Both the position numbers and the translations under genes were made by a program. A DNA stretch of 64,000 nt from Allochromatium tepidum (GTDB lineage: Bacteria; Pseudomonadota; Gammaproteobacteria; Chromatiales; Chromatiaceae): NCBI RefSeq assembly GCF_018409545.1, contig NZ_AP024563.1, positions 2,192,001 to 2,256,000 on the forward strand, given 5' to 3'. Of this stretch, positions 16,508-29,124 are shown piece after piece. The notes beneath the pieces were generated by a model that ran no database searches, was not told the DNA's origin, and saw only the letters and a list, made by a program, of their open reading frames with translations. Position 1 is the first letter of the stretch, and each line of letters opens with the position of its first letter.

Positions 16508-18940
16508 TTGACCCAAGAACTGCGTATCGGAGTGAACGGCCTGAACTGCGCGTCCTGTGTGGCGCGGGTCGAGCGTGTCATCGTCAATCATCCTGGCGTC
16601 GAATCAGCCGAGGTCAATCTGGCCTCGGGGCTGGCCCTGGTGCGTTTCGAGCAGACCTCGGTGCCTGAGCTGCTGGAAGCGATGCGCGCGGCCGGCTATG
16701 CGCCCGTGACCGAGTCGATCACGCTCGGCATCGGCGGGCTGAAATGCGCCTCGTGCGTGGCGGGTGTCGAGCGTCGGCTACGGGCGTTGTCGGGCGTGCT
16801 GGAGGCCGATGTCAATCTGAGCACCGAGTCGGCCAAGGTCGTCTATCTGCCGGCTACGGTGAGCCGCGAGCGCCTCGCCCAGAGCATCCGCGCGGCGGGC
16901 TATGAGGCGCGTCTGCCCGACCAGCCGCAGGAGAGCGACGAGACCCGGCAGGCACGCGAACTCGGCCGGCTCAAGCGCGATCTGTTGTTCGCCGCCGCCC
17001 TGAGTCTGTCGCTGCTGCTCGTCAGCATGGGACCGATGCTCCTGCCCGGACTGCACGGACTCATGGAACGGCTGGCGCCCATGGTCTTCTGGCATTGGCT
17101 GGAATGGCTGCTGGCCACGCCGGTCGTGTTCTGGTCGGGTCGGCGTTTCTTCAGCCGGGGCGTGAAGGAACTCACGCAGTTCAGTCCGGGCATGGACAGT
17201 CTGGTGATGCTCGGCAGTGGCGCGGCCTATGGGTATTCGCTGCTGGCCCTGACGCTGCCGCAACTCTTCCCGGCCGGGAGCGCGCATCTCTATTTCGAGG
17301 CCGCCGCCGTCATCGTCTCCCTGATCCTGTTCGGCCGGTATCTGGAGGCGATCGCCAAGGGCCGCACCTCGCAGGCGATCCGGCGTCTGCTCCATCTCCA
17401 GCCGCCGACCGCGCGCGTGCTCGACGCCGAGGGCGAGACCGAGATCCCGGCCGAAGCCGTGGTGCCGGGCGATGTGCTGCTGGTGCGTCCGGGCGAGCGC
17501 ATTCCGGTCGACGGTACCCTGATCGAGGGTGCGAGCCATGTCGATGAGTCCATGATCAGCGGTGAGCCGACGCCGGTGCGCAAGGAACCGGGGGATGCGG
17601 TCATCGGCGGCACGCTCAACCAGACCGGCACCTTCCGCTATCGCGCCACGCACGTCGGCGCCGACTCGGTGCCGGCGCGTATCGTCCGGCTCGTGCAGGA
17701 AGCGCAGTCCGGCAAGCCGCCGATCCAGCGGCTGGCCGATCGCATCGCAGCGGTGTTCGTGCCGATCGTCATGGGGATCGCGCTCCTGACCTTCGGCGTC
17801 TGGCTGTGGCTGGGACCGGAGCCGGCGCTCAATCATGCCTTCGTCGCCGCCGTCAGCGTGCTCCTGATCGCCTGTCCCTGTGCTATGGGGCTGGCGACCC
17901 CGACCGCGATCCTGGTCGCCAGCGGGCGCGGGGCCGGTCTGGGGCTGCTGTTTCGGCAGGGCGCGGCGCTGGAGACCCTGGCACGGGTCGATACTGTGGT
18001 GTTCGACAAGACCGGCACCCTGACCGAGGGGCGACCCATGCTGACCGAGCTGACGGCCTTCGGTCCGGATGAGAACGCGGCACTGGCACTGGCGGCCTCC
18101 GTCGAGCGACACAGCGAGCATCCGCTCGGTGCAGCCATCGTCGCCGCAGCGCGGGCGCGTGGTCTGACCCTGAGCGAAGCGGATGAGGTCGAGGCGCGAC
18201 CCGGACTCGGCATCCGCGCGCGGGTCGCCGGCCGGATGGTCGTCGTGGGCGCGCGGCGCTGGATGGAGGAGATCGGGGTGGATCTGGAGCCGACATCGAA
18301 GGGTGAGGGTCCGGCCGACTCAACGGCCACACTCATCCATGTCGCCGTCGATGGCGAGCTGGTCGCGGTGCTGGGCGTCTCCGACCCCATCAAATCCGGC
18401 AGCCGTGAGGCCATCGGGCGACTGGCCGAACAGGGTCTGGACGTCGCCCTGCTGACCGGCGACGGACGCCCCACCGCCGAGTCGGTCGCGCGCGAACTCG
18501 GCATCGGGCGCGTGCTGGCCGAGGTCATGCCCGCCGACAAGTCCGCTGAGATCGTGCGTCTGCAAGCCGAAGGGCGGCGCGTGGCCTTCGTCGGCGACGG
18601 CATCAACGACGCTCCGGCACTCGCCCAGGCCGATGTCGGCATCGCCATCGGCACCGGGACCGATATCGCCATCGAATCCGGCAGCGTGGTTCTGATGCGC
18701 GGCGACCCGCGCGGCGTGGCCGATGCCGTGGCACTGGCACGACGCACCCTGCGCACCATCCGGCTCAACTTCGTCTGGGCCTATGGCTACAACGTCGCGC
18801 TCATTCCGCTCGCCGCCGGGGTGTTCTGGCCCTTCACCGGCCGGCTGCTCGATCCCATGCTCGCCGCCGGTGCCATGAGTCTGTCGAGCCTGTTCGTCGT
18901 CACCAACAGTCTGCGGTTGCGCACGGCCCTGTCAGGCTGA
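16508..18940 (+). CDS. copA: copper-translocating P-type ATPase CopA
   Basis: This P1B-type ATPase of 810 aa should export Cu(I) from the cytoplasm. It has two N-terminal heavy-metal domains (GLNCASC with Cys14/17 and GLKCASC with Cys80/83), then transmembrane helices, the ion-path motif CPC (456-458), the phosphorylation site DKTGT at Asp500 and the [20 protein letters not shown] hinge. The start is a TTG at 16508, which puts the first metal domain right at the N-terminus, with GGGAG upstream. Its 3' end overlaps convergent cobB by nine bases. Its place inside a cobalamin cluster is probably incidental, as CPC favours copper over cobalt. Confidence 0.94.
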   Translation: MTQELRIGVNGLNCASCVARVERVIVNHPGVESAEVNLASGLALVRFEQTSVPELLEAMRAAGYAPVTESITLGIGGLKCASCVAGVERRLRALSGVLEADVNLSTESAKVVYLPATVSRERLAQSIRAAGYEARLPDQPQESDETRQARELGRLKRDLLFAAALSLSLLLVSMGPMLLPGLHGLMERLAPMVFWHWLEWLLATPVVFWSGRRFFSRGVKELTQFSPGMDSLVMLGSGAAYGYSLLALTLPQLFPAGSAHLYFEAAAVIVSLILFGRYLEAIAKGRTSQAIRRLLHLQPPTARVLDAEGETEIPAEAVVPGDVLLVRPGERIPVDGTLIEGASHVDESMISGEPTPVRKEPGDAVIGGTLNQTGTFRYRATHVGADSVPARIVRLVQEAQSGKPPIQRLADRIAAVFVPIVMGIALLTFGVWLWLGPEPALNHAFVAAVSVLLIACPCAMGLATPTAILVASGRGAGLGLLFRQGAALETLARVDTVVFDKTGTLTEGRPMLTELTAFGPDENAALALAASVERHSEHPLGAAIVAAARARGLTLSEADEVEARPGLGIRARVAGRMVVVGARRWMEEIGVDLEPTSKGEGPADSTATLIHVAVDGELVAVLGVSDPIKSGSREAIGRLAEQGLDVALLTGDGRPTAESVARELGIGRVLAEVMPADKSAEIVRLQAEGRRVAFVGDGINDAPALAQADVGIAIGTGTDIAIESGSVVLMRGDPRGVADAVALARRTLRTIRLNFVWAYGYNVALIPLAAGVFWPFTGRLLDPMLAAGAMSLSSLFVVTNSLRLRTALSG

Positions 18941-20257
18941 GAACAGCGCCGCCGCCGCCCGAGGCGCGGACGGAAAATAGAGGTGCAGATAGCTGGCCTG
19001 GAGCGATCCCAGACGATAGACGGGTTCGCCCGCCTGCCCGTCGCGCCGGCGTCGGCTGAAGGCGACCGGCGCGACCGGCGTCTCCATGGTCGAATGATGG
19101 AAGCTGTGACCGCGCAGCCGACCGAGCGGCGTGTCGAGCGACTGCATCCCGAGTCCGGCCAGACGCGCCTGCATCCGGCCGCGTCCCGGCAACAGCCCGG
19201 CCAGATCCGCGCCCTGCCCCGTCTTGTCGGTCAGATGCTCCAGCAGATAGAGCATCCCGCCGCACTCGGCATAGAGCGGACGACCGGCGTCGACATGGGC
19301 GCGCAGGGCGCGCTTCATACTCGTATTGGCGGCGAGCGCCTGGAGATGCAGCTCGGGATAGCCGCCGGGCAGATAGATGGCATCGGCGCCGACGTCCGGG
19401 TCGGCGAGCGGCGAGAAGAAGCTGAGTTCCGCCCCCAGCGCTTCGAGCAGACGCAGATTGTCGGCATAGAGGAAGGAGAAGGCCGCATCACGCGCGACCG
19501 CGATCCGGCGTCCGGCGAGCCAGGGTTGCAGCGGTTCGGACTCGGATTCGGATGCACACTCGGACAAGGACGGCGGCGCGAAGGCCACGGGTTCCGGTAG
19601 CTCGGCGAGCACCAGCCCGGCGAGCCGATCGGCCGCCGCATCGAGCCGGCGGTCCAGATCCGCGATCTCTGCCGCCTGGACCAACCCCAGATGCCGACTC
19701 GGCAACGCGGCCTCGGTCAGACGCGGGATGGCACCCAGATAACGCACCGACTCCGGCACCCCAGCCGCGATCATCTCGGCATGTCGGGCACTGCCGACCT
19801 GATTGGCCGCGATCCCGGCGAAACGCAGCGACGGCCGATAGCTCGCCAGCCCCAGCGCCAGCGCGCCGAAGGTCTGACCCATGCCGCGCGCATCGATCAG
19901 GGCCGCGACCGGCAGCCCGAAGGTCTCGGCCAGATCCGCACCCGAGGGCGAGCCGTCGAACAGCCCCATCGCCCCCTCGACCAGGATCAGATCCGCCTCG
20001 CCCGCCGCCTCGTAGAGCTTGTGCCGACACAGCGCCTCGCCGACCATCCACAGATCCAGCGGCCCGACCTCGGCACCGCCGGCGCGTGCCAGGATCATGG
20101 GATCGAGAAAATCCGGCCCGGTCTTGAACACCCGCACCCTCCGCCCGAGCCGGCGATGATGACGGGCGAGCGCCGCGACCACAGTGGTCTTGCCCTGACC
20201 GGACGAGCAGGCGGTGAGGAAGAGCGCAGGACAGTGGCGGATGACGGAGTCCGACAT
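18932..20257 (-). CDS. cobB: cobyrinic/hydrogenobyrinic acid a,c-diamide synthase CobB
   Basis: CobB amidates the a and c side chains of (hydrogeno)byrinic acid using glutamine and ATP. The 441-aa protein has the N-terminal DTBS-like ATPase motif [31 protein letters not shown] and [10 protein letters not shown]. The C-terminal class I glutaminase domain has the nucleophile Cys in [10 protein letters not shown] and the catalytic His near [10 protein letters not shown]. It is the last gene of the minus-strand run gpmI-thyA-sohB-cobB. Confidence 0.95.
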   Translation of the reverse strand: MSDSVIRHCPALFLTACSSGQGKTTVVAALARHHRRLGRRVRVFKTGPDFLDPMILARAGGAEVGPLDLWMVGEALCRHKLYEAAGEADLILVEGAMGLFDGSPSGADLAETFGLPVAALIDARGMGQTFGALALGLASYRPSLRFAGIAANQVGSARHAEMIAAGVPESVRYLGAIPRLTEAALPSRHLGLVQAAEIADLDRRLDAAADRLAGLVLAELPEPVAFAPPSLSECASESESEPLQPWLAGRRIAVARDAAFSFLYADNLRLLEALGAELSFFSPLADPDVGADAIYLPGGYPELHLQALAANTSMKRALRAHVDAGRPLYAECGGMLYLLEHLTDKTGQGADLAGLLPGRGRMQARLAGLGMQSLDTPLGRLRGHSFHHSTMETPVAPVAFSRRRRDGQAGEPVYRLGSLQASYLHLYFPSAPRAAAALFSA

Positions 20258-20340
20258 GGATTACAACTGTTACCTCATACCTTGCGCCGCACGCACCATC
20301 GCCAGACAACGATCAGGCGGATCGAGTCCGGCACCGGCAC

Positions 20341-21369
20341 TCACACCGAGCCCCCGAAATCCGCTTTGCCCGCCTGCACCCGATCCAGCACCCCACGCAC
20401 ACTGGCCACCAACCGCTCGATCGGCTTCTTGTGCGCCCGGTACTTGAGCTTCAGCAACTCCATCTCGGCCCCCGCCTCCAGGATGAAGTCGTCACTGGTT
20501 TGGATGGCATCGACCAATCCCAGCTCGACCGCGCGCCGGCCGTGCCAATACTCGCCGGTCGCCACCCGCTCCAGATCCAGACTGGGCCGGTACTCGGAGA
20601 CGAACGCCTTGAACAGCCGATGCGTCTCTTCCAACTGCTCGCGCAGCTTCTGGCGCCCCTCGTCCGTATTCTCGCCGAAGAGCGTCAGGGTGCGCTTGTA
20701 CTCCCCGGCCGTATGCAGCTCGAAGTCCACACCATAGCGTTCGAGCAGGCGATGGAAGTTGGGCAGTTCGGCCAGCACCCCGATCGAGCCGATGACGGAA
20801 AAGGGCGCGGCGATGATGCGATCCGCGACACAGGCCATGAGATAACCGCCGCTGGCCGCCACCTTGTCGACGGCGATCGTGAGCGGAATCCCCTTGGCAC
20901 GCAGTCGCGCCAGTTGCGAGGCCGCCAGTCCATGTTCGCTGACCATGCCGCCGGCATTGTCGAGCCGCACCAGCACCTGATCGCCTTCGCGCGCCTCCTG
21001 GAGCAGGGTCGTCACCAGCACCCGCAGCGCGCTGACCTCGCTGGCGCGAATGTCTCCATTGAACTCGATGATGAACAACCGCCGCTGCTCCTGATCGCCG
21101 GTCTTCTCGCGTTCCTTCTCGCGCTTGCGCTCCTGCTTGAGAAACGCCTTGTACTCTTTCTCCGGCAGCGAGATTTCTTTGAGCGCGTAACTGAGCGAGC
21201 GATAACGCGCCTTGAGATCCGTGATCTCCAGTTGCTCGCGCTGCAGGCCGCCGCCGGCGCGCACGCGCAACGCCAGCACGATCAGCACCGCGATCCCGGC
21301 CAGCAGGGTCAGGGTCTTGGCCAGGAAGAAGAGATAGTCGATCGATGACTCCAGAAACAATTCCAGCAT
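20341..21369 (-). CDS. sohB: SohB-type membrane serine protease (S49 family)
   Basis: An inner-membrane signal-peptide-peptidase-like protease of 342 aa. One N-terminal transmembrane helix is followed by a charged Lys/Glu/Arg-rich linker and the peptidase S49 core. The core includes IAVDKVAASGGYLMACVAD with the nucleophilic Ser and EYKRTLTLFGEN with the general-base Lys. The start ATG 21369 is six codons inside the open frame and places the helix at the N-terminus. It is downstream of thyA on the same strand. Confidence 0.92.
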   Translation of the reverse strand: MLELFLESSIDYLFFLAKTLTLLAGIAVLIVLALRVRAGGGLQREQLEITDLKARYRSLSYALKEISLPEKEYKAFLKQERKREKEREKTGDQEQRRLFIIEFNGDIRASEVSALRVLVTTLLQEAREGDQVLVRLDNAGGMVSEHGLAASQLARLRAKGIPLTIAVDKVAASGGYLMACVADRIIAAPFSVIGSIGVLAELPNFHRLLERYGVDFELHTAGEYKRTLTLFGENTDEGRQKLREQLEETHRLFKAFVSEYRPSLDLERVATGEYWHGRRAVELGLVDAIQTSDDFILEAGAEMELLKLKYRAHKKPIERLVASVRGVLDRVQAGKADFGGSV

Positions 21370-21405
21370 GGGCAAAGAACCTTCCAAGGTGAAATGGGCC
21401 GCGAC

Positions 21406-22245
21406 TCACACCGCGATCGGTGCGCGAATCGCCGGATGCGGATCGTACCCCTGGATCTCGATGTCCTCGAAGCCATAGTCGAACAGCGTCGCCGGTCGGC
21501 GCTTGAGCACCAGACGCGGCAGCGTACGCGGCTCGCGTCCGAGCTGGGCGTGGACGATCTCCGGGGTCAGATGATTGCGATACAGATGCAGATCGCCGAA
21601 GGTATGGATGAACTCACCCGGCTCCAGATCGCACTGCTGGGCGATCAGGTGCGTGAGCAGCGCATAGCTGGCGATGTTGAACGGCACACCGAGAAAGAGA
21701 TCGGCACTGCGCTGATAGAGCTGGCAGGACAGCCGCCCATCGGCGACATGGAACTGGAACAGACAGTGACAGGGCGCGAGCGCCATGCGTCCGGCGCGCA
21801 CATTGTCCTGGGGGCTGAGCGTCTCGTCGGGCAGATCGGCCGGATTCCAGGCCGAGACCACCAGCCGGCGCGAGTGCGGTCGGGTGCGGATGGTCGCGAC
21901 CAGTTCGGCGAGCTGATCGATTGCGCGTCCGTCCGGCGCCGGCCAGGCACGCCACTGCGCCCCATAGATCGGGCCGAGCGCGTCATGCTCCGTCGCCCAC
22001 TCGTCCCAGATGCGGATGCCGTGTGCACGCAGCCAGCCGTTATCGGTCGAGCCGGACAGGAACCACAGCAGCTCGCCCACCACGCTCTTGAAATGCACGC
22101 GCTTGGTGGTCAGCAGCGGAAAGCCCTCGGCCAGATCGAACCGCACCTGCCGCCCGAAGACCGCGCGCGTCCCCACACCTGTACGGTCGGCCTGATCCCG
22201 GCCGTTGGCGATGACGTCGCGCAGAAGATCCAGATAGACCTGCAT
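21406..22245 (-). CDS. thyA: thymidylate synthase ThyA
   Basis: Folate-dependent thymidylate synthase making dTMP from dUMP. The 279-aa protein is close to the usual bacterial length. It shows [19 protein letters not shown], the [20 protein letters not shown] segment, the catalytic Cys in [12 protein letters not shown], the phosphate-binding [19 protein letters not shown] and [12 protein letters not shown]. It follows gpmI by five bases and is probably in one operon with gpmI and sohB. Confidence 0.97.
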   Translation of the reverse strand: MQVYLDLLRDVIANGRDQADRTGVGTRAVFGRQVRFDLAEGFPLLTTKRVHFKSVVGELLWFLSGSTDNGWLRAHGIRIWDEWATEHDALGPIYGAQWRAWPAPDGRAIDQLAELVATIRTRPHSRRLVVSAWNPADLPDETLSPQDNVRAGRMALAPCHCLFQFHVADGRLSCQLYQRSADLFLGVPFNIASYALLTHLIAQQCDLEPGEFIHTFGDLHLYRNHLTPEIVHAQLGREPRTLPRLVLKRRPATLFDYGFEDIEIQGYDPHPAIRAPIAV

Positions 22246-22250
22246 CGCGG

Positions 22251-23786
<1,536 letters not shown>

Positions 23787-23793
23787 CAGTGAC

Positions 23794-23830
23794 TCCGCGA
23801 GAAACTCGACCCTTCCGGGCCGGGAGCGAG
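23794..23830 (-). repeat. gpmI leader resembling an IS200/IS605-type element end
   Basis: This stretch matches 42161-42197, the hairpin end of the IS200/IS605-like block near 42.2 kb, at 30 of 37 aligned positions without gaps, in the same orientation. The similarity continues through CTGATG, which here forms the gpmI start region. The hairpin pairing is degraded in this copy. It contains the Shine-Dalgarno-like GCGGAG of gpmI. Confidence 0.45.
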
Positions 23831-23931
23831 CGTGTTCGTCGACCGTCATGATCCGGCTGTCGGCCCACTCGCAAAATCGGCTATTCTAAACGGCCTCCGA
23901 CCTCATCGCCCGACTTTAAATTCCTGCCTCC

Positions 23932-25278
23932 ATGACCACACGGCCCCATCGCCCCCGCCCAGACGACACCCAGCCCGCACGCGACCCCTTCGTCGACTGG
24001 GTGCGCGAGGCCACGCCCTATATCCACGCCCATCGCAGCCGGATCTTCGTCATCGCCTTCGGCGGCGAGGCGGTGGCCGACGCGCGCTTCCCCGAGCTGG
24101 TGCACGACATCGCCCTGCTGCACGGACTCGGTATCCGGCTGGTGCTGGTGCATGGCGCGCGGCCCCAGATCGAGCAGCGTCTTCGCGATCAGGGAGCCGA
24201 ACTGCGCTATGTCAACGGTCTGCGCGTCACCGACGACCGCGCACTCGCCTGCGTCAAGGAAGCGGCCGGCATGGTGCGGGTCGAGATCGAGGCCCTGCTG
24301 TCGCTGGGGCTGGCCAACTCACCCATGGCCGGGGTACGCATCCCGGTGGTCTCGGGCAACTTCATCACCGCCCGTCCGCTCGGGGTCATCGACGGGGTCG
24401 ACTATGCCCATACCGGCGCGGTGCGCCGCGTCGATCATCGCACCCTGCGCCTGCTGCTCGATCAGGGCATGGTCGCCCTGATGCCGCCGCTCGGCTACTC
24501 GCCCACCGGCGAGGTCTTCAATCTGAGCGCGGCGGATGTGGCGCGCAGTGCCGCCGTCGCCCTGGGCGCCGACAAGCTGATCTTCCTGACCGAATGCGCC
24601 GAGACCAGCCAACGACCGCCACTGGCGCCGAACCTGCTCGCGCGCGACGTCGATGCCCTGCTGGCGGCCGAGACGCTCCCCGACGAACTCGCGACCTGTC
24701 TGCGTGCCGGCGCCGAGGCCTGCCGCCACGGTATCCGCCGCGTACATCTGGTCGAGCGCGGCGACCCTGGCGCGCTGTTGCGCGAACTCTTCACCCACGA
24801 CGGCAGAGGGACGCTCATCTCAGCCGAACCCTACGAGGATCTGCGCCCGGCGCGCATCGACGACGTGACCGGCATCCTGGAACTCCTGCGCCCGATGGAA
24901 GAGCGCGGCGTGCTGGTGCGCCGTTCACGCGAACGCCTCGAAACCGAGATCGAGCGCTTCCACATCACCGAGCGCGACGGGCTCGTCACCGCCTGCGCCG
25001 CCCTCTACCCCTATCCGGACGACGACATGGCTGAACTCGCCTGTCTGGCCGTCCACCAGGACTATCGCGGCGGGCGGCGCGGCGAGCGGCTGCTGGAGCA
25101 TATCGAGCGACTGGCACGCGCCCAGGGCATCCGCCGGCTGTTCGTGCTCACCACCCAGACCGCGCACTGGTTCCAGGAACGCGGCTTCCAGCCCGCCGGA
25201 CTCGACGCCCTGCCGATGGAGAAGCGCGCCCTCTACAACTTCCAGCGCAACTCCAAGGTCTTCATCAAGCCGCTTTGA
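23932..25278 (+). CDS. argA: amino-acid N-acetyltransferase (N-acetylglutamate synthase) ArgA
   Basis: First enzyme of arginine synthesis, acetylating glutamate with acetyl-CoA. The 448-aa protein is the gammaproteobacterial fusion type. The N-terminal amino-acid-kinase-like domain (FVIAFGGEAVADARF, LVLVHGARPQIEQRL) probably binds arginine for feedback inhibition. The C-terminal GNAT acetyltransferase domain (~300-448) has LACLAVHQDYRGGRRGERLL. It is divergent from gpmI and followed by the large mechanosensitive channel gene. Confidence 0.95.
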   Translation: MTTRPHRPRPDDTQPARDPFVDWVREATPYIHAHRSRIFVIAFGGEAVADARFPELVHDIALLHGLGIRLVLVHGARPQIEQRLRDQGAELRYVNGLRVTDDRALACVKEAAGMVRVEIEALLSLGLANSPMAGVRIPVVSGNFITARPLGVIDGVDYAHTGAVRRVDHRTLRLLLDQGMVALMPPLGYSPTGEVFNLSAADVARSAAVALGADKLIFLTECAETSQRPPLAPNLLARDVDALLAAETLPDELATCLRAGAEACRHGIRRVHLVERGDPGALLRELFTHDGRGTLISAEPYEDLRPARIDDVTGILELLRPMEERGVLVRRSRERLETEIERFHITERDGLVTACAALYPYPDDDMAELACLAVHQDYRGGRRGERLLEHIERLARAQGIRRLFVLTTQTAHWFQERGFQPAGLDALPMEKRALYNFQRNSKVFIKPL

Positions 25279-25320
25279 ACCTGGACGCCGTTCGAGACAC
25301 AAAGGAACCTTGGTTTTCGC

Positions 25321-28300
25321 ATGATCGCTTCCGCTCAGTCCGCTCAAGCCATGACACGCAACGATTTTCGCTTCCCGGATGCGCTCTATCGGATGCTGCC
25401 ACGTCTCGGGTTCGCCGCCCTCATGCTGCTGCCGGTCGTCCTGGCGATCGGACTATCAACCGATACCCAGGCACAGGAGACCCGCACTCAGACCGCGCTC
25501 CCGACAGGCACCGAGTCGACGTCCCTGCCCACCAAGGCCCGCATCGAGGAACAGCTCGCCGCGCTCGAATCGAGCAGCGGACTCGACGAGACGCTCAAAT
25601 CCAGCCTGAGCGAACTCTACCGGCGCGCGCTCGCCAGTCTCGGCGACATCGAGAAGTTCGACGCACGCCTCTCTGAGCTGACCGAAGCGCTCAAGACCGC
25701 GCCCAAGCAGACCCAGGAACTCCAGAAGTCGCTGGAGCGTCGCTCGGCCGCCGGCGCATCCAAGCCGCCCGCACTCCCCAACGGCCTCACGACGGATCAG
25801 ATCAGTCAGCAACTCAATCAGGTGCTCGCGGATGCCGCCGCGCACGAGATCCGCGTCAGCGAACTGAGCAAGCTCATCGACGCCGGTCAGACGCGACCGG
25901 CGACGGCGCGCGAGCGTCTGATCGTCATCAAGCAGGCCCTGGATACCCTGGACCGGGATCTCCAGCAGGTCACGCCCACGGGCGAGGCGCCCGAGCTGAC
26001 CCAGGCCCGACGCTGGGCCTTGGAGACCCAGCGTCAGGCCCTGTGGAGTGAGGCACGGATGCTGGAACAGGAGTTGCTCGGGCATTCGGCCAATGAGGCC
26101 CTGATCAAGGTTCGACACGACCTGGCCACGATCGAGTTGCGCGATCTGCGCGCCCGACAGCGCGCACTCGAAGAGGCGCTGAGCGAACGGCGCGCCGAGC
26201 AGGCGCGCGCCGAGCAGCTCGCGTCCGAACGCGCCCAGCGCGAGGCCGAGGACAAGCATCCGCTGATTCGCGATTTGATCCGGCAGAACGCGGTCCTGAC
26301 CGGGGCGCTCGGCGAGAGCACCCAGCGGCTCTCGGGACTGAGCGAAGAACTGGCACGGATCGAGGCCGAGCGCAAACGCATCGAAGAGGATTATCGCGGC
26401 GCCAAGCAGCGTCTGGAGGCGGCCGGTCTCACGCGCGCGCTCGGCCAGGTGCTGCTCGACCAGCGCAATCAACTGCCGGACCAGCGTCAGTATCGCGGTC
26501 AGATCCGCGCGCGTGAGAACCTGATCGCCGATGCCACATTGCGCCAGATCCGCTATCGCGAGGAGGATCGCCAACTGCGCGACCTCGATCGCTATCTCGA
26601 AGAGCTGGCGCTCACCGAACCGGACGTGCGGGCCAAGGACGTCCGTCCCGAGCTGCTGGAGGCGCTCAGACAGCGACGCAACCTGCTGCGCCAGGTCATC
26701 AAGAGCGAGGACGACTACATCCGCCGGCTCGGAGAACTGAACTATGCCGCCGAGCAGGTGGTGCTGGCGGCCAAGGGCTATGAGGACTTCCTGTCCGAGA
26801 ATCTGCTCTGGGTCCGCAGCGCCGCCGCCATGGATCTGGAGACCCTGACGAATCTACCGGAGGCGCTCGGCTGGCTGGTCTCGGTGACGGGCTGGACGGA
26901 GGTGGCGCTGGCGCTCGGCGAACGCCTACGCCATTCCCCGCTCTTCTGGCTCGGTCTGGTGGTGAACCTCGCCCTGCTCTGGAAGAACCCGGCGCTGCGC
27001 CGCGCCATCCGTGCCCGCGCCGAACCCGTGCGGCGGGTACGCACCGACAGCATCCGCTTCACCCTGGAGGCCATAGGGCTGACGCTCATTGCTGCGTTGC
27101 CGGCGGCCTTCCTGTTCTGGCTCCTGGGCCAGCAACTGATGGTCTCGGGCGCGGCCACCGCCTATACGCGCGCCCTGGGCGCGGGTCTTACCCAGGTCGC
27201 CTTCGGACTCTACTGTCTGCGCTTCTTCCGCATCCTCTGCATGAACGGCGGCGTGGCCGACCGGCACTTTCGCTGGAAGGACCATACCCTGTCGCGTCTG
27301 CGCCGTGACTTCGGCTGGTTCACCCTGTACGTGATTCCGGTCGCGCTCGTCACCGTGGCGCTCTTCCAATACAACGACCCGATCTATATCAACAGTCTCG
27401 GGCGTCTGATGCTGATCGCCAGTATGCTGGGGGCGGCCGTCTTCTTCGCCCGTCTGCTCCATCCGGCTCAGGGGGCGATCAAGCACTTCCTGATCGATCA
27501 TCCGGGCGGCTGGTTCTGCCGGCTGCGTCGACTCTGGTTCCCGCTGATCGTGAGTGTGCCGCTGTCGCTGGCGGTGCTGGCGGCGGTCGGTTATCTCTAT
27601 ACCGCCGGGGTGCTGTTCCAGTCGCTGGTCTATCAACTCTGGGTCGTGCTGGGCCTGATCGTGGTGCATCAGAGCGTCGTGCGCTGGCTGAGCATCACGC
27701 GCCGGCGCATTGCCCTGCAGGCCGCACTGGAGCGTCAGGCGGCACGCCGTGCCCAGGCCGAGGGCGGCGAGCGCGGCGAGTCGAGTGCAGTGCCCGATGT
27801 CTTCCAGGTCGATGAGGCCGAGCCGGATCTGGCCGCACTCGACGAGCAGACCCGGCGTCTGATCAATGCCGCGATCTTCATGGCGGGCGTCATCGGATTG
27901 TGGGCGACCTGGTCGGAGGTGCTGCCTGCCTTCAGCGTGCTAAAACGCTTCGCGCTCTGGCATTACAGCGGCCTCGTCGACGGCGCCGAGCAGCCGATCC
28001 CCGTCACCGTAGCCGACATCGGCGTGGTGATCCTGATCCTCGTCGTGGCGACCATCGCCGCGCGCAACCTGCCCGCGCTGCTCGAAATCCTGCTGTTGCA
28101 GAGCAATACGCTCTCGGCCGGTGCACGCTACACCATCAAGACCCTGTCGAGCTATCTGATCACCACCTTGGCCTTCCTGATGGCCTTCGCCACCCTCGGC
28201 CTCCAGTGGGGGCAGATCCAATGGCTGGTCGCCGCACTCGGCGTGGGTATCGGCTTCGGCTTGCAGGAGATCATCGGGAACTTCATCAGCGGACTCATCA

Positions 28301-28869
28301 TCCTGTTCGAGCGCCCGGTGCGTGTCGGCGACATCGTGACCATCGGCGACACCACGGGTGTCGTGACCAACATCCGCATCCGCGCCACCACCATCCGCAA
28401 CTGGGACAAACAGGAACTGCTGGTGCCGAACAAGGAGTTCATCACCGGACGGCTGCTCAACTGGACGCTCACCGATCAGATGAACCGAATCAGCATTCCG
28501 GTCGGGATCGAGTACGGCAGTGATCCGCGCAAGGCGCTGGAACTGCTGGCGCGCATCGCCGAAGAGCACGAGCGCATCCTGGACGATCCGGCACCGCTGG
28601 TCGGTTTCGATGGGTTCGGAGACAATGCCCTGCTGTTGGTACTGCGCTGTTACATGGATTCGCTCGACGGACGCATCGGGGTCATCACCGAGCTGAACCA
28701 GACGATCTACGACACCTTCAGGGCCGAGGGGATTCAGATCGCCTTCCCACAACGCGAAGTGCGTCTCTACACGAGCGAGCCGCTCGACATCCGACTGCAT
28801 GGAGACATGGAATCGGCCGGCAAACGCCTCCGGCTGACCAAGACGCGCGCGCCGGGTCGGAGACGCTGA
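25321..28869 (+). CDS. large mechanosensitive channel of the MscK/MscM (MscS superfamily) type
   Basis: An 1182-aa inner-membrane channel releasing solutes under hypo-osmotic stress. An N-terminal signal sequence (residues ~25-52) precedes a long periplasmic alpha-helical/coiled-coil domain (~60-480). Multiple transmembrane helices follow (~500-940). The C-terminal MscS core has pore helix GVGIGFGLQEIIGNFISG and ILFERPVRVGDIVTIGD, then TTIRNWDKQELLVPNKEF. E. coli MscK and MscM are a little shorter (~1100 aa). No K-sensing signature allows me to choose between the two, so no symbol is given. It follows argA by 42 bases. Confidence 0.93.
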   Translation: MIASAQSAQAMTRNDFRFPDALYRMLPRLGFAALMLLPVVLAIGLSTDTQAQETRTQTALPTGTESTSLPTKARIEEQLAALESSSGLDETLKSSLSELYRRALASLGDIEKFDARLSELTEALKTAPKQTQELQKSLERRSAAGASKPPALPNGLTTDQISQQLNQVLADAAAHEIRVSELSKLIDAGQTRPATARERLIVIKQALDTLDRDLQQVTPTGEAPELTQARRWALETQRQALWSEARMLEQELLGHSANEALIKVRHDLATIELRDLRARQRALEEALSERRAEQARAEQLASERAQREAEDKHPLIRDLIRQNAVLTGALGESTQRLSGLSEELARIEAERKRIEEDYRGAKQRLEAAGLTRALGQVLLDQRNQLPDQRQYRGQIRARENLIADATLRQIRYREEDRQLRDLDRYLEELALTEPDVRAKDVRPELLEALRQRRNLLRQVIKSEDDYIRRLGELNYAAEQVVLAAKGYEDFLSENLLWVRSAAAMDLETLTNLPEALGWLVSVTGWTEVALALGERLRHSPLFWLGLVVNLALLWKNPALRRAIRARAEPVRRVRTDSIRFTLEAIGLTLIAALPAAFLFWLLGQQLMVSGAATAYTRALGAGLTQVAFGLYCLRFFRILCMNGGVADRHFRWKDHTLSRLRRDFGWFTLYVIPVALVTVALFQYNDPIYINSLGRLMLIASMLGAAVFFARLLHPAQGAIKHFLIDHPGGWFCRLRRLWFPLIVSVPLSLAVLAAVGYLYTAGVLFQSLVYQLWVVLGLIVVHQSVVRWLSITRRRIALQAALERQAARRAQAEGGERGESSAVPDVFQVDEAEPDLAALDEQTRRLINAAIFMAGVIGLWATWSEVLPAFSVLKRFALWHYSGLVDGAEQPIPVTVADIGVVILILVVATIAARNLPALLEILLLQSNTLSAGARYTIKTLSSYLITTLAFLMAFATLGLQWGQIQWLVAALGVGIGFGLQEIIGNFISGLIILFERPVRVGDIVTIGDTTGVVTNIRIRATTIRNWDKQELLVPNKEFITGRLLNWTLTDQMNRISIPVGIEYGSDPRKALELLARIAEEHERILDDPAPLVGFDGFGDNALLLVLRCYMDSLDGRIGVITELNQTIYDTFRAEGIQIAFPQREVRLYTSEPLDIRLHGDMESAGKRLRLTKTRAPGRRR

Positions 28870-28906
28870 CGTACGCCGGCTCGCGCCTGAGGAATGATCG
28901 GGGATG

Positions 28907-28936
28907 GCCGGGCGGCGTGTGTCGACGCCGCCCGGC
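28907..28936. terminator. bidirectional hairpin between convergent genes
   Basis: A perfect 12-bp inverted repeat (GCCGGGCGGCGT / ACGCCGCCCGGC) with a 6-base loop sits in the short gap between the channel gene (plus) and the small minus-strand gene. It has no T-tract on either side, but its strength and convergent position support a shared terminator or RNA-stabilising hairpin. Confidence 0.65.
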
Positions 28937-28944
28937 GACAGGAT

Positions 28945-29124
28945 TCAGCCCAATTCGTCGAAATCGGGATCGTCGAGCAGTTCGCGCAGGCGCTTGATCT
29001 CGCGCATGTGCTCGATGCGGCGGCGCACGTCCAGACTGGCCGACTGGCCGCGCGATTCGTTTGACAGGATAGGCGGGACGCGCTCCAGGAGCTCATCACC
29101 ATAGCCGACTTCGGGATCCAGCAT
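28945..29124 (-). CDS. PA3496-like small protein
   Basis: A short acidic/basic protein ending in DVRRRIEHMREIKRLRELLDD, which resembles the PA3496 family found widely in gammaproteobacteria and linked by annotation to envelope integrity. From ATG 29124 it is 59 aa. An AAGGAG lies directly against this ATG, which is too close for a normal ribosome site, so ATG 29166 upstream may be the true start. The gene is convergent with the MscS-type channel gene. Confidence 0.65.
   Translation of the reverse strand: MLDPEVGYGDELLERVPPILSNESRGQSASLDVRRRIEHMREIKRLRELLDDPDFDELG

Noticed and set aside
16778-18121. Minus-strand open frame of 447 codons within copA
   Set aside because: Antisense shadow of a clearly functional P-type ATPase. 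The His/Arg/Gln-rich translation has no family signature.
1-20340. Cobalamin riboswitch upstream of the cob genes
   Set aside because: I looked for a B12-box-like core in the leaders of cobM, cobZ, cobH and cobB and found none. The leaders are short.
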